Positions 57,079 through 64,000 of a stretch of 64,000 bases of DNA are shown here, piece after piece. A program made the position numbers and the translations under genes. Position 1 is the stretch's first letter, and every line of letters starts with the position of its first letter. Under the pieces are notes generated by a model. The model did not search any database. It saw only the letters and a list, made by a program, of their open reading frames with translations, and was not told the DNA's origin. Origin of the DNA: Anaerolineaceae bacterium UBA3924 (lineage in GTDB: Bacteria > Chloroflexota > Anaerolineae > Anaerolineales > Anaerolineaceae); the NCBI GenBank assembly GCA_002385985.1, contig DGEO01000042.1, positions 1 through 64,000 on the forward strand, read 5' to 3'.

Positions 57079-58020
57079 TCAATCCACCAGCACCAGCAGG
57101 CCCCAGGTGGTCGGGTCGGTCAGCGTGCGCCCGGAGACGGCGGAAAGCATGGTCTGCTGCACGTTCTCGTTCGGGTTGTCGTTGTCCGACACGTTCAGCG
57201 AGAACCCGAACATATCCCCTTCGGCGGGTGTCAGGTTGAACAGGCTCCAGGGGATGGCGATTTCCACACGGTAAACCCCGTCACCTTGCACCGCGGCGAT
57301 CTGCACCTGGGATTTGCTCCCGGCAAGGCCAGGCGGGTTCCACAGGTACGCTTCACGCGTACCGTTCACATCCGGCCGGCCGGGTGAGATGCCCAGCTGG
57401 AAGTCATCATCGTTGAGCGTGGTGGTTTCCAGATCACCTTCCAGGTCGGTGTCCAGCTGCAGCTCCAGGCTGTCGCCCTGGTACAGCATCACGCCGGTGG
57501 CGTTCTGCACGTAGCGGTCGTCCAGTACCTTAACGGCCAGGTACAGGTTGTTCCGGTCCCAGCCTATCCGGAAGGAGCCTTCAACGTCCTCGGGGTTTTC
57601 CCGGTTGTTGGAGCCATACACCACCGCACGGATGGGATAGGCCCGCGTATCCCACTCATCCCAGACCCCGTCAAGCACCGGCGGCGTGGTCAGGAACTCC
57701 GCTTCAAAGCGGGCGTTGACCCGGAAGTCCACCGGCAGCCCGCCTTCCTCAGTGGCCGTCGCCGAGGGAGTGACGGATGCGGTCGCCTGCTGCGCAGGCT
57801 GAGTGACGGCCGGCTCGGTCGCCTCACCCGGCGGCGTCGCGGTGATCAGCGGAGGCGGCGTGGCCGTCCCGGAGATACCCCCCGGACGGAACAGAGCCGT
57901 CATGGTCAGGTTGGGCGTGGGAATGCCCGGCCCGGGCGTCGGCGTCGGCCGGGGCAGGTTGCAGGCGGCCAGAGCCAGCACCAGGACGGCGGCTCCGCCT
58001 GCGCGAATGATTCGGTTCAT
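57079..58020 (-). CDS. Lipoprotein with CBM9/DOMON-like carbohydrate-binding domain
   Basis: 313 residues: a lipobox LALAAC, a Pro/Thr linker (~22-90) and then a beta-sandwich of the CBM9-like family. PPVLDGVWDEWDTRAYPI, FRIGWDRNNLYLAVKVLDDR, QGDSLELQLDTDLEGD and VYRVEIAIPWSLFNLTPAEG are the typical segments. It probably binds sugar or polysaccharide on the cell surface; no catalytic domain is attached. GGAGGAGATC lies before the ATG. Confidence 0.88.
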   Translation of the reverse strand: MNRIIRAGGAAVLVLALAACNLPRPTPTPGPGIPTPNLTMTALFRPGGISGTATPPPLITATPPGEATEPAVTQPAQQATASVTPSATATEEGGLPVDFRVNARFEAEFLTTPPVLDGVWDEWDTRAYPIRAVVYGSNNRENPEDVEGSFRIGWDRNNLYLAVKVLDDRYVQNATGVMLYQGDSLELQLDTDLEGDLETTTLNDDDFQLGISPGRPDVNGTREAYLWNPPGLAGSKSQVQIAAVQGDGVYRVEIAIPWSLFNLTPAEGDMFGFSLNVSDNDNPNENVQQTMLSAVSGRTLTDPTTWGLLVLVD

Positions 58021-58079
58021 GGGATCTCCTCCACTTCTCTCCTCAGATTAGAACCCACAGTGATACAGGGGCGATCTGC

Positions 58080-58412
58080 CTATTGGACGCTGCGCTTGTT
58101 CAACCGGTTCCCGGTGTTCAGGTAAATCACCCCGGCCACCGCGACGGCGATGAAGACAGCGGTTCCTGCGGACATGATGGCAGTGAAATGCTCCTCGAAC
58201 AGGAATCCCAGCACTGCCATCGCCAGCCACACGCCCCCGAGCAGGTACATCAGATGCCCCACCATCCGGGTGAGCCGGTCGAGATCATAAGATTCCTTCA
58301 CCTTCCGGGGAGCGGTGTTGTAGCCGGCGATCAGCCAGGCGGCTTTCTTATATTTGATCACCGCCCCGATAAGAAACATAAAAAAGGCAGTACCAAAATT
58401 GATCCAGTGCAT
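58080..58412 (-). CDS. DUF3784 family membrane protein
   Basis: A 110-residue protein with three membrane helices, from the ATG at 58412 with GGAGGATTA upstream. KYKKAAWLIAGYNTAPRKVK, then ESYDLDRLTRMVGHLMYLLG is the family core (IAGYNT...K..YD...L.R..G). Function is unknown. It is 17 nt downstream of the serine hydrolase gene and may share its message. Confidence 0.85.
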   Translation of the reverse strand: MHWINFGTAFFMFLIGAVIKYKKAAWLIAGYNTAPRKVKESYDLDRLTRMVGHLMYLLGGVWLAMAVLGFLFEEHFTAIMSAGTAVFIAVAVAGVIYLNTGNRLNKRSVQ

Positions 58413-58429
58413 TAATCCTCCGGTAATCC

Positions 58430-59422
58430 TCAACTGTCTGACCGGGCCAGGATATCCTTGCCCAGCTTCCACACATTACAGCCAAAATTGCTGATCAGAG
58501 TCAGCGTCTCGCCCATTTCCGGATCGTACAGAGACAGGAAACTGACCCCGGGATCGCTGCCCTGAAAATACGGGCACACCCCGCCGCCAGCTTTTCTCTT
58601 CAACCACATCCCGTATCCATAAATGCCCTCATCCACCTGCGGCGACATCATTTCACGGGTGAGATCATCCCGAAGCAGCCGGCCGCCGGTCAGCGCCTGC
58701 CAGAAGCGCTCCACGTCGGGTACCGTTGTAAAGGCCCCGCCCGCGCCCGTGCCCTTCACATCCACGCTGTAGATATTGGTGTAGTACTCATCCCGCGCCG
58801 GATCGTAGATGTAGGCGTTGGCGCATCCGGCGGGAAGCCGGTCCAGCTCATAATACCCGCTGCGATGCATGCCAGCCGGAAGGAATACGTTATCCCGCAG
58901 GTAGGTGTCAAACGGAACGCCGGTCACCTGCTCGATAATCAGCCCCAGCACCACGAACCCGGTGTTGTTGTACTGGAACTTCTGCCCCGCAGGGTACATC
59001 ATGGGCCGGTCGATGAACAGGGGGAGCAAATCCCTCGATGTGCGCACCCGGTAATTGGGATAGTCCACCCACAGATCCGCGTACTCATCCATGACCGATT
59101 CATCGAAATAATCGGGGATGCCGGAGGTGTGGGTCAGCAGCTGCCGGACGGTGATGGCCGGATCGATCGCCTTGAGATCCAGATCCAGCAGCGTGCCGAT
59201 GGTGTCCTCCAGCCCCAGCTGCCCCCGCTCGACCAGCTGCAGGATCCCCACGGCGACAAACGCCTTGCCTGCGGAGGCAGTCTGAAACCGGGTGTCGATC
59301 GTGTTGGGGATCCGGTTGGCCAGGTCGGCATACCCGTGGGCCTGCCGGAAGAGCACCTGATCGCCGCGAACCAGCGAAATCACACCGTGAAAGTCCTGCG
59401 GAACCAGCTCAGCGATTTCCAT
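58430..59422 (-). CDS. Serine hydrolase, beta-lactamase/class C fold
   Basis: A 330-residue cytoplasmic-looking member (no signal peptide) of the class C beta-lactamase/esterase family. FQTASAGKAFVAVGILQLVE has the Ser-x-x-Lys near residue 50. FQYNNTGFVVLG gives Tyr-x-Asn near 148, and LLTHTSGIPDYFD is the common loop. The third motif (HxG) may be FQGSDPG near 290. Substrate is unknown; esterase or peptidase activity is more likely than beta-lactam hydrolysis. Its start lies 14 nt inside the upstream methyltransferase gene, so translation is coupled. Confidence 0.88.
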   Translation of the reverse strand: MEIAELVPQDFHGVISLVRGDQVLFRQAHGYADLANRIPNTIDTRFQTASAGKAFVAVGILQLVERGQLGLEDTIGTLLDLDLKAIDPAITVRQLLTHTSGIPDYFDESVMDEYADLWVDYPNYRVRTSRDLLPLFIDRPMMYPAGQKFQYNNTGFVVLGLIIEQVTGVPFDTYLRDNVFLPAGMHRSGYYELDRLPAGCANAYIYDPARDEYYTNIYSVDVKGTGAGGAFTTVPDVERFWQALTGGRLLRDDLTREMMSPQVDEGIYGYGMWLKRKAGGGVCPYFQGSDPGVSFLSLYDPEMGETLTLISNFGCNVWKLGKDILARSDS

Positions 59423-60158
59423 CTTTACTCAATGGTCCTTTGACAGCGCGGATGAAAAGGAACTGCGGCCTGGTCATCAGTCGCTGGTAGACGTCCGGCC
59501 GCTTCTCCCGGCAGGCCTCGGTCGGGAACGGCTCCAGCAGCCGTTCCAGGCAGAACCCGGCCTCCAGCAGCAGCGCCAGAATCTGGCTCAGCGGCCGGCG
59601 GTAGAAGTGCACCTTCACCTTTCCCTCGCTGGTGTTCCATTCGTCTTCCAGCAGCTCCGTGGCAAAGTAATCCTCCCGCTCAAACAGGGTGAAATCCATG
59701 AAGGGATGGTGCACGGAAAATACCAGATGGCCGCCCGGCACCAGAACACGGTGAAATTCGCGCATCACCGGTCCCCAGTCCTTCAGGTAATGCAAGGTGA
59801 GCGAAGAAAGAACGATGTCAACAGACTTGTCCACCAGAAAGGTCAGCGGCCGGGACAGGTCCGCCTGGATCACCCGTGCCCGGTCGCCCACCCGCCGGCG
59901 GGTCATCTCCAGCATGGCCGGGCTGACGTCCACCGCTGTCACCTGCGCGCCGTGCTCCAGCAGCCAGCTGGTGTACCAGCCCGCCGCACAGCCGGCATCC
60001 AGCACGCGCTTCCCCCGGACATCGGGCAGCAGCGAGAGCGTGGCCGGGCGTTCGTAGTCGGCGTTGTAGGGCTTGGTGTCAATCCCGTTGAAGTAATACG
60101 TCGCCATGGTTTCATAGGCGTCGTAGGCGATTGGCGGTTCATTTTCAGATTCCTGCAT
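59409..60158 (-). CDS. Class I SAM-dependent methyltransferase
   Basis: From the ATG at 60158 (AAAGGA 5 nt upstream) the product has 249 residues. Motif I is RVLDAGCAAGWYTSWLL near residue 50, motif II is VTAVDVSPAML, and VDIVLSSLTLHYLKDW is followed by VLVPGGHLVFSVHHPF. It belongs to the UbiE/Methyltransf_11 type. Substrate is unknown. It overlaps the serine hydrolase gene by 14 nt. Confidence 0.9.
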   Translation of the reverse strand: MQESENEPPIAYDAYETMATYYFNGIDTKPYNADYERPATLSLLPDVRGKRVLDAGCAAGWYTSWLLEHGAQVTAVDVSPAMLEMTRRRVGDRARVIQADLSRPLTFLVDKSVDIVLSSLTLHYLKDWGPVMREFHRVLVPGGHLVFSVHHPFMDFTLFEREDYFATELLEDEWNTSEGKVKVHFYRRPLSQILALLLEAGFCLERLLEPFPTEACREKRPDVYQRLMTRPQFLFIRAVKGPLSKDGNR

Positions 60159-60307
60159 ACGGTTCCTTTGCTTGCTGAGCCGGTCAGCGGAAGCCCGCTC
60201 CCCGGCGCTCACACCGGTGCCGCCGGAGGGCAGGCGCCGGACAGCCAGCCCCGGGCCAGGGACCGGCCAGAATTACGCCTTCAATTCGTTGGGGCGGGAA
60301 ATCGGCC

Positions 60308-61120
60308 TCAGCTAAATAATAACAGACTTGCCGCCATCACGGCCATACCCGCGATGACGCCGTAGATGGCCAGATGGTGCTCGCCGTACTTCTCCGCCGT
60401 GGGCAGCAGCTCGTCCAGCGAGATGTACACCATGATCCCGGCCACACCGGCGAACACCAGCCCGAACATGGCTTCGTTGAAGAAGCGCATCAGCAGCAGG
60501 TAGCCGACCAGCGCGCCGAGCGGTTCTGAGATGCCGGACAGGAAGGACAGGGAAAAGGCCCGCCGGCGGCTGCCGGTGGCGAAATAAATCGGCACCGAGA
60601 CGGCAATCCCCTCGGGGATGTTGTGGATGGCGATCGCCATGGCGATGCTGATGCCCAGCGCCGGGTCCTGAACCGCGCTGGTGAAGGTGGCCAGTCCCTC
60701 CGGAAAGTTGTGAATGGCAATCGCCAGCGCGGAAAACAGGCCCATGCGCAGCAGGTTCGGGTCGTACACCCTGGCCCCGCTCATCTCCTTGACGTCCCTC
60801 ACCTCGTGCGGGTTCTCTCCCTTGGGCACAAAGCGGTCGATCAGCGCGATCAGGGCAATGCCGGCAAAGAACGCCAGCGTGGTGACCAGGTACCCCCGCG
60901 AAGGCCCAAACACCGCTTCCAGCGAGGTCCTGGCTTTGGCGAAGATTTCGATCAGGGACACGTACACCATCACGCCGGCGGAAAAGCCCAGCGCCCCGGC
61001 GAGGAACTTCTGGTTGGTCTGGCGGGTGTAGAAGGCGATCGCGCTTCCGATGCCGGTCGACAGCCCGGCGAACAGGGTAAGGCCAAAAGCAATGAGCAGA
61101 CGTTCTGTGGTGATATCCAT
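60308..61120 (-). CDS. zupT: ZIP-family metal transporter (ZupT type)
   Basis: A 270-residue inner-membrane transporter for zinc and other divalent cations, with eight helices. The metal path motifs are [16 protein letters not shown] near 138 and [16 protein letters not shown] near 165. The N-terminal [20 protein letters not shown] and [13 protein letters not shown] match ZupT. Length is normal. No Zur box was recognised upstream. Confidence 0.93.
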   Translation of the reverse strand: MDITTERLLIAFGLTLFAGLSTGIGSAIAFYTRQTNQKFLAGALGFSAGVMVYVSLIEIFAKARTSLEAVFGPSRGYLVTTLAFFAGIALIALIDRFVPKGENPHEVRDVKEMSGARVYDPNLLRMGLFSALAIAIHNFPEGLATFTSAVQDPALGISIAMAIAIHNIPEGIAVSVPIYFATGSRRRAFSLSFLSGISEPLGALVGYLLLMRFFNEAMFGLVFAGVAGIMVYISLDELLPTAEKYGEHHLAIYGVIAGMAVMAASLLLFS

Positions 61121-61221
61121 AAGCGGTCCTGATGGTCGCGATGCTGCCTTTACCTGGCGGGCCTGGCCCGGCAGGCATGATTAAGTTTAATGCAATCCTG
61201 CGAAAACGCCCCCGGCCGGGG

Positions 61222-61770
61222 TCATGCTGCTGTCGGTCTGACTCGCTGGCTGCGCACCTCAACCGCCAGCAGCAGGCTGAAGACAATTTCTATCACCACC
61301 ATCAGGCCGGCGACCGCAAACGGCGGAAAGATGAGGCCCACCAGCAGCGCCCCGAGCGGGATGATCACCGCAAATGCGGTGTAGCTGCGCGACAGGTACA
61401 GCCAGCCAAACGGGAGCAGGTGCGCCCCGAAGATCATGGCCAGCACCATGACCAGCTTCTCCGGCACGGTCGGGTAGACCCACATGGCGATCAGCAGGTA
61501 GAGCAGCTGGTTGAGCGAAAACAGGATCCCCAGCCCGCTCAGGGTGTTGTCTTTCGTGGAAAACTCGATGCGCAGGAACCGGGAAAACAGATAGGCCAGC
61601 GGCAGCAGCGGAGCGGTGAAGCAGAAGGTGAGCAGCTTCTTCGTCAGAACAGGCAGAGAGGTCAGATGCACGGCAAGGATCGCCGCCCAGATGAAGATCG
61701 AAGCCAGAATAAAGTGCAGGCCCTTTTTCTGCCTGGCGGTGCCGTCCAGTCGCAGTTCTTGCAGGTTCAT
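61222..61770 (-). CDS. DUF7010-like integral membrane protein
   Basis: A 182-residue protein with about six helices. FSTKDNTLSGLGILFSLNQL and FGAHLLPFGWLYLSRSYTAF are the conserved-looking segments. I recall this family as DUF7010, function unknown, but the assignment is from memory. AGGAAG lies before the ATG. Confidence 0.75.
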   Translation of the reverse strand: MNLQELRLDGTARQKKGLHFILASIFIWAAILAVHLTSLPVLTKKLLTFCFTAPLLPLAYLFSRFLRIEFSTKDNTLSGLGILFSLNQLLYLLIAMWVYPTVPEKLVMVLAMIFGAHLLPFGWLYLSRSYTAFAVIIPLGALLVGLIFPPFAVAGLMVVIEIVFSLLLAVEVRSQRVRPTAA

Positions 61771-61852
61771 GGTACTTCCTCATTTACCGGGTAAACGGAC
61801 ATCCAGCAGCAATTTCGACCATTTTTGTCCGGAACCGGAGATGGCAGTAGAA

Positions 61853-61880
61853 TAAAAAAGACCCCGGATCTCTCCGGGAT
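61853..61880 (-). terminator. Intrinsic terminator of the nitroreductase gene
   Basis: On the minus strand CCCGGA-GAGA-TCCGGG is followed by GTCTTTTTTATT. It lies about 30 nt beyond the stop at 61907. Confidence 0.8.
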
Positions 61881-61906
61881 CGGGAAAAACAGGCGTTTAT
61901 CTATGC

Positions 61907-62491
61907 TCAGCGGATCACGGTGATCACGCCCTCTTTGCGCGGGGCTGCCGGTTTCGGCTCCTCCGCCGGGTAGCCCAGCGCCATCGAGCCGTACACCTGA
62001 TATTCTTCCGGGATGCCCAGTTCCGACAGCAGCGCCAGGACGGGCGGCAGGTGAGCCAGACCCGGCAGCTGGTTCAACCAGCAGGAACCCAGCCCCAGCG
62101 AATGCGCCGCCAGCATCATGCTGCCGATCGCCAGCGCGGAGTTGGCCATGGCGTTGCGGTCAGATGACAGGTGAGAGACAATGACCAGCGCCGGCGCGCC
62201 GTATAAAAACTCGGCGGACTCATCTTGGGCCTTTTCAATCAGGCTGGCGACGTACGGATGGGTTTCCGGCGTCACCGGGATGGGCAGCAGCGCCTGACGG
62301 ATGGCCTCGTTCACCTGGCGCAGCCGCTCCGGGCTGGCAATGGCGGTGAACTTCCAGTTCTGCAGCCCCTTGCCGTTGGGGGCATAGCTGCCGGCCAGCA
62401 GGATCGTGTCCAGATCAGCCGGTGGAACCGGGTCCGGCCGGTAGGAGCGCACGCTTCTGCGGGTCAGAATGGCATCAATGACAGCATTCAT
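61907..62491 (-). CDS. Nitroreductase family protein
   Basis: An FMN-dependent oxidoreductase of 194 residues from the ATG at 62491 (AGGAG upstream). AILTRRSVRSYRPDPVPPAD, then GSYAPNGKGLQNWKFTAI make the FMN site near the N-terminus. AHSLGLGSCWLNQLPGLAHL and SMALGYPAEEPK complete the pattern. Its physiological electron acceptor is unknown. Confidence 0.92.
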   Translation of the reverse strand: MNAVIDAILTRRSVRSYRPDPVPPADLDTILLAGSYAPNGKGLQNWKFTAIASPERLRQVNEAIRQALLPIPVTPETHPYVASLIEKAQDESAEFLYGAPALVIVSHLSSDRNAMANSALAIGSMMLAAHSLGLGSCWLNQLPGLAHLPPVLALLSELGIPEEYQVYGSMALGYPAEEPKPAAPRKEGVITVIR

Positions 62492-62567
62492 GATGAACTC
62501 CTTTGCCTCCAGGCTCATCACTGGCGCGAGGGTGAAGGTTGATAAGGTTTTCCGTTTGAGCGCCGGG

Positions 62568-62888
62568 TCAGGGATTCTTGCGCATGAGCGCGATCCGGTA
62601 CGGGTACAGCTCAGCGGTCATGATCCCCTCGGCCACGGCGGGATCGCTGCGCATCAGCTCCTCCGCTTCCGCGTCCGAACCGGCCTCCAGGATCACGATG
62701 CCGAAGGTCTTCTCGCCCATCATCTCGGTTCTGCCCGCCAGGATCACGTTCCCCTCCTCCACCAGTCGCTTCAGGCGCAGGAAGTGCCGGGTGACGATGT
62801 CTTCATCCTGCTCGGTCCAGTTTTCATCCTGGAGCAGGCGCGGAATCAGCTTTAGAACGTAAATGTACTGCGATGGTTTCGCACTCAT
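62568..62888 (-). CDS. YciI-like protein
   Basis: A small dimeric alpha/beta protein (106 residues from MSAKPSQYIYVLKLIPRLLQ) of the YciI/YCII family. LVEEGNVILAGRTEM, GIVILEAGSDAEAEELMRSD and MTAELYPYRIAL are the usual segments. No ribosome site precedes this ATG; a start at 62942 with TATACT upstream (62958-62963, reverse) would add 18 residues. Function unknown, possibly hydrolytic. Confidence 0.87.
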   Translation of the reverse strand: MSAKPSQYIYVLKLIPRLLQDENWTEQDEDIVTRHFLRLKRLVEEGNVILAGRTEMMGEKTFGIVILEAGSDAEAEELMRSDPAVAEGIMTAELYPYRIALMRKNP

Positions 62889-63072
62889 AGCCCGGTCCTG
62901 TTCTTGAGTTTGATCGATCGGGGAACAGCGGGGAACCTTCATGCACCCGCCCCGGTTAGTATACTGTCTTTCGCAGAGCCGGGCAATGGCTCCATCCTCG
63001 CTAGACGGATGAGATACTCGAGCCCGACACACGATTTCGGCTATGCGCATCCCGGTAAGCTCCCTGCACTCC

Positions 63073-63774
63073 TCAGCGCACGAACTGCCCCGGGTTCACG
63101 CTGTTTGACCGGATCACGTAGAACTCATCGCGCTGGTCCACGTTGTAGCGGTACACGTCGTACAGCAGCTTGTTGTACCGCACCACCGGCTCACCGGTAC
63201 TGGGGTTGAAGCTGGTGTGAATGCTGATGTTGTACAGCGGGGGAAGGCGGTGCTGCGTGACGGCTACGTAATCCCTGGCTTCAAACGCCGCGAAGGCAAT
63301 CACCAGCACTGCCAGGGCCGCTGCCACCTTCGCCAGAGGTTTTCTGTTCAGCCGGAACAAAGCCGCCGCAATGAGCAGCACTCCCAGCGTCGAGTACACC
63401 GACACCCAGGAGGTGTCCACCCCGAGGAACAGGAACGAACCGGCCAGAATCACAATGCCGGCGATAAGCAAGATGCGGGTAAACATACGGCGAATCTCCT
63501 GTCGGGAATAAGCCAACAGCTGAACGATGGTCTCGTCCGCTGCTGCCTGGTGGCGATCCGGCTCGACCAGTTCACCCACGATCAGTTCATTGACCGTCAC
63601 ACCCAGTGCATCACTGAGCGGCTTGAGCAGGGCCACATCCGGGAAGCCCCTGCCCGTCTCCCAACGCGAGACTGCCTTGTCGGTGACTCCAAGTTTTTCC
63701 GCCAGATCACTCTGCGTCCAGTTTTTCTCTTTTCGCAGCTGAGCAATCAGCTGCCCGGTTTTCATGCTGTCCAT
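63073..63774 (-). CDS. XRE-family regulator with membrane domain
   Basis: 233 residues: an HTH domain (~5-65, KNWTQSDLAEKLGVTDKAVS, then RWETGRGFPDVALLKPLSDA), a short linker, about three membrane helices (~98-165) and an extracellular-type C-terminus (PPLYNISIHTSFNPSTGEPV). This design suggests a membrane-tethered one-component regulator that senses an envelope or external signal. GAGGTC lies 5 nt before the ATG. The target is unknown. Confidence 0.88.
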   Translation of the reverse strand: MDSMKTGQLIAQLRKEKNWTQSDLAEKLGVTDKAVSRWETGRGFPDVALLKPLSDALGVTVNELIVGELVEPDRHQAAADETIVQLLAYSRQEIRRMFTRILLIAGIVILAGSFLFLGVDTSWVSVYSTLGVLLIAAALFRLNRKPLAKVAAALAVLVIAFAAFEARDYVAVTQHRLPPLYNISIHTSFNPSTGEPVVRYNKLLYDVYRYNVDQRDEFYVIRSNSVNPGQFVR

Positions 63775-63895
63775 GCAATGACCTCTTTTTTGTGCTCATC
63801 TTAATCCGGGCAGGCGAAATTGTCACCCTACGTTTGATAGAGTGAAGAGATACGCTCCAGAATTGGCAGCCAATCAGCCGCCGGAATGCTGGAAA

Positions 63896-64000
63896 TTACC
63901 GGTGCTGGTCCACCAGGATGGGGTTGCCGTCGGGATCTTCAATGATGAAGTGCCCCGGGCCTTCGGTGTTTACATCCGTCTCAATGAGAAACTGGATCCC
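63896..64000 (-). CDS. VOC/glyoxalase-family protein, C-terminal fragment
   Basis: The last 34 codons of a gene that runs off the window. They include GPGHFIIEDPDGNPILVDQH, the typical last beta-alpha-beta unit of vicinal-oxygen-chelate proteins (metal-type Glu in DPDGN...). Function cannot be given from the fragment. Confidence 0.8.
   Translation of the reverse strand, partial: GIQFLIETDVNTEGPGHFIIEDPDGNPILVDQHR

Overview
The window is high-GC, gene-dense bacterial chromosome. It carries no phage, CRISPR array, insertion sequence or rRNA that I can see. The gene set suggests a member of the Chloroflexota, probably class Anaerolineae. The reasons are the Pro/Thr-rich lipoprotein linkers, a bacterial NBR1-type Ig-like lipoprotein, a DUF3090/SCO1664 pair otherwise typical of actinobacteria, and several -10 boxes placed 6-7 nt before a start codon (leaderless mRNAs). 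This placement is inference from gene content, not a phylogeny. The left edge is an assembly end: bases 1-19 are the Nextera transposase mosaic end joined to a truncated tuf.

Layout. (1) 20-7365, minus strand: the str operon (rpsL-rpsG-fusA-tuf) lies directly behind rpoB with no rpoC between them. Both rpsL and rpoB have near-consensus promoters whose -35 box overlaps the stop codon of the gene upstream. RpoB has a ~130-residue Trp-rich insertion. (2) 7482-13300: phosphoesterase, HAD phosphatase, ABC exporter, YhdH-type oxidoreductase and a UPF0104 membrane protein. (3) 13300-14130: a small unknown gene behind a promoter and a ~225-nt leader with a leader ORF, two competing hairpins and an intrinsic terminator, which looks like a classical attenuator. 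(4) 14222-21071: rsmG, recF, def, a cyclic-nucleotide-binding/bPH membrane protein, a VanW-like/beta-lactamase-fold protein and a HAD-HD fusion. (5) 21215-28852: DnaQ-DinG helicase, GntR regulator, alanine racemase, XRE-cupin regulator and formate-THF ligase. (6) 28981-35838: tRNA-Leu(UAA), rplS, a C26 amidotransferase, murI, DUF3090 and SCO1664-type kinase-like genes, homoserine dehydrogenase, an orphan, folK and folP. (7) 35845-42571, minus strand: a cell-surface block with two lipoproteins, a four-repeat secreted protein, a specialised NusG paralog, a DUF2207 membrane protein and a CPBP protease. (8) 42754-52294: a degenerate zinc-ribbon methyltransferase, a very large class A PBP, a six-hairpin glycosidase-like protein, and tandem DarA-type c-di-AMP receptor genes followed by a membrane protein. 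(9) 52349-64000: AMMECR1, flavin reductase, amidase and L,D-transpeptidase, a thioredoxin-TPR protein, a CBM9 lipoprotein, a serine hydrolase, a methyltransferase, a ZIP transporter, a nitroreductase, YciI, an XRE-membrane regulator and a partial VOC protein.

Together the genes cover translation and transcription, replication and repair (RecF, DinG), folate and one-carbon metabolism (fhs, folK, folP), and peptidoglycan metabolism (alr, murI, class A PBP, amidase, L,D-transpeptidase, VanW-like protein). The envelope proteins are anchored by lipoboxes or transmembrane helices. The best candidates for something undescribed are the attenuator leader at 13.3-14.1 kb, the RpoB insertion, the degenerate methyltransferase and the secreted four-repeat protein.
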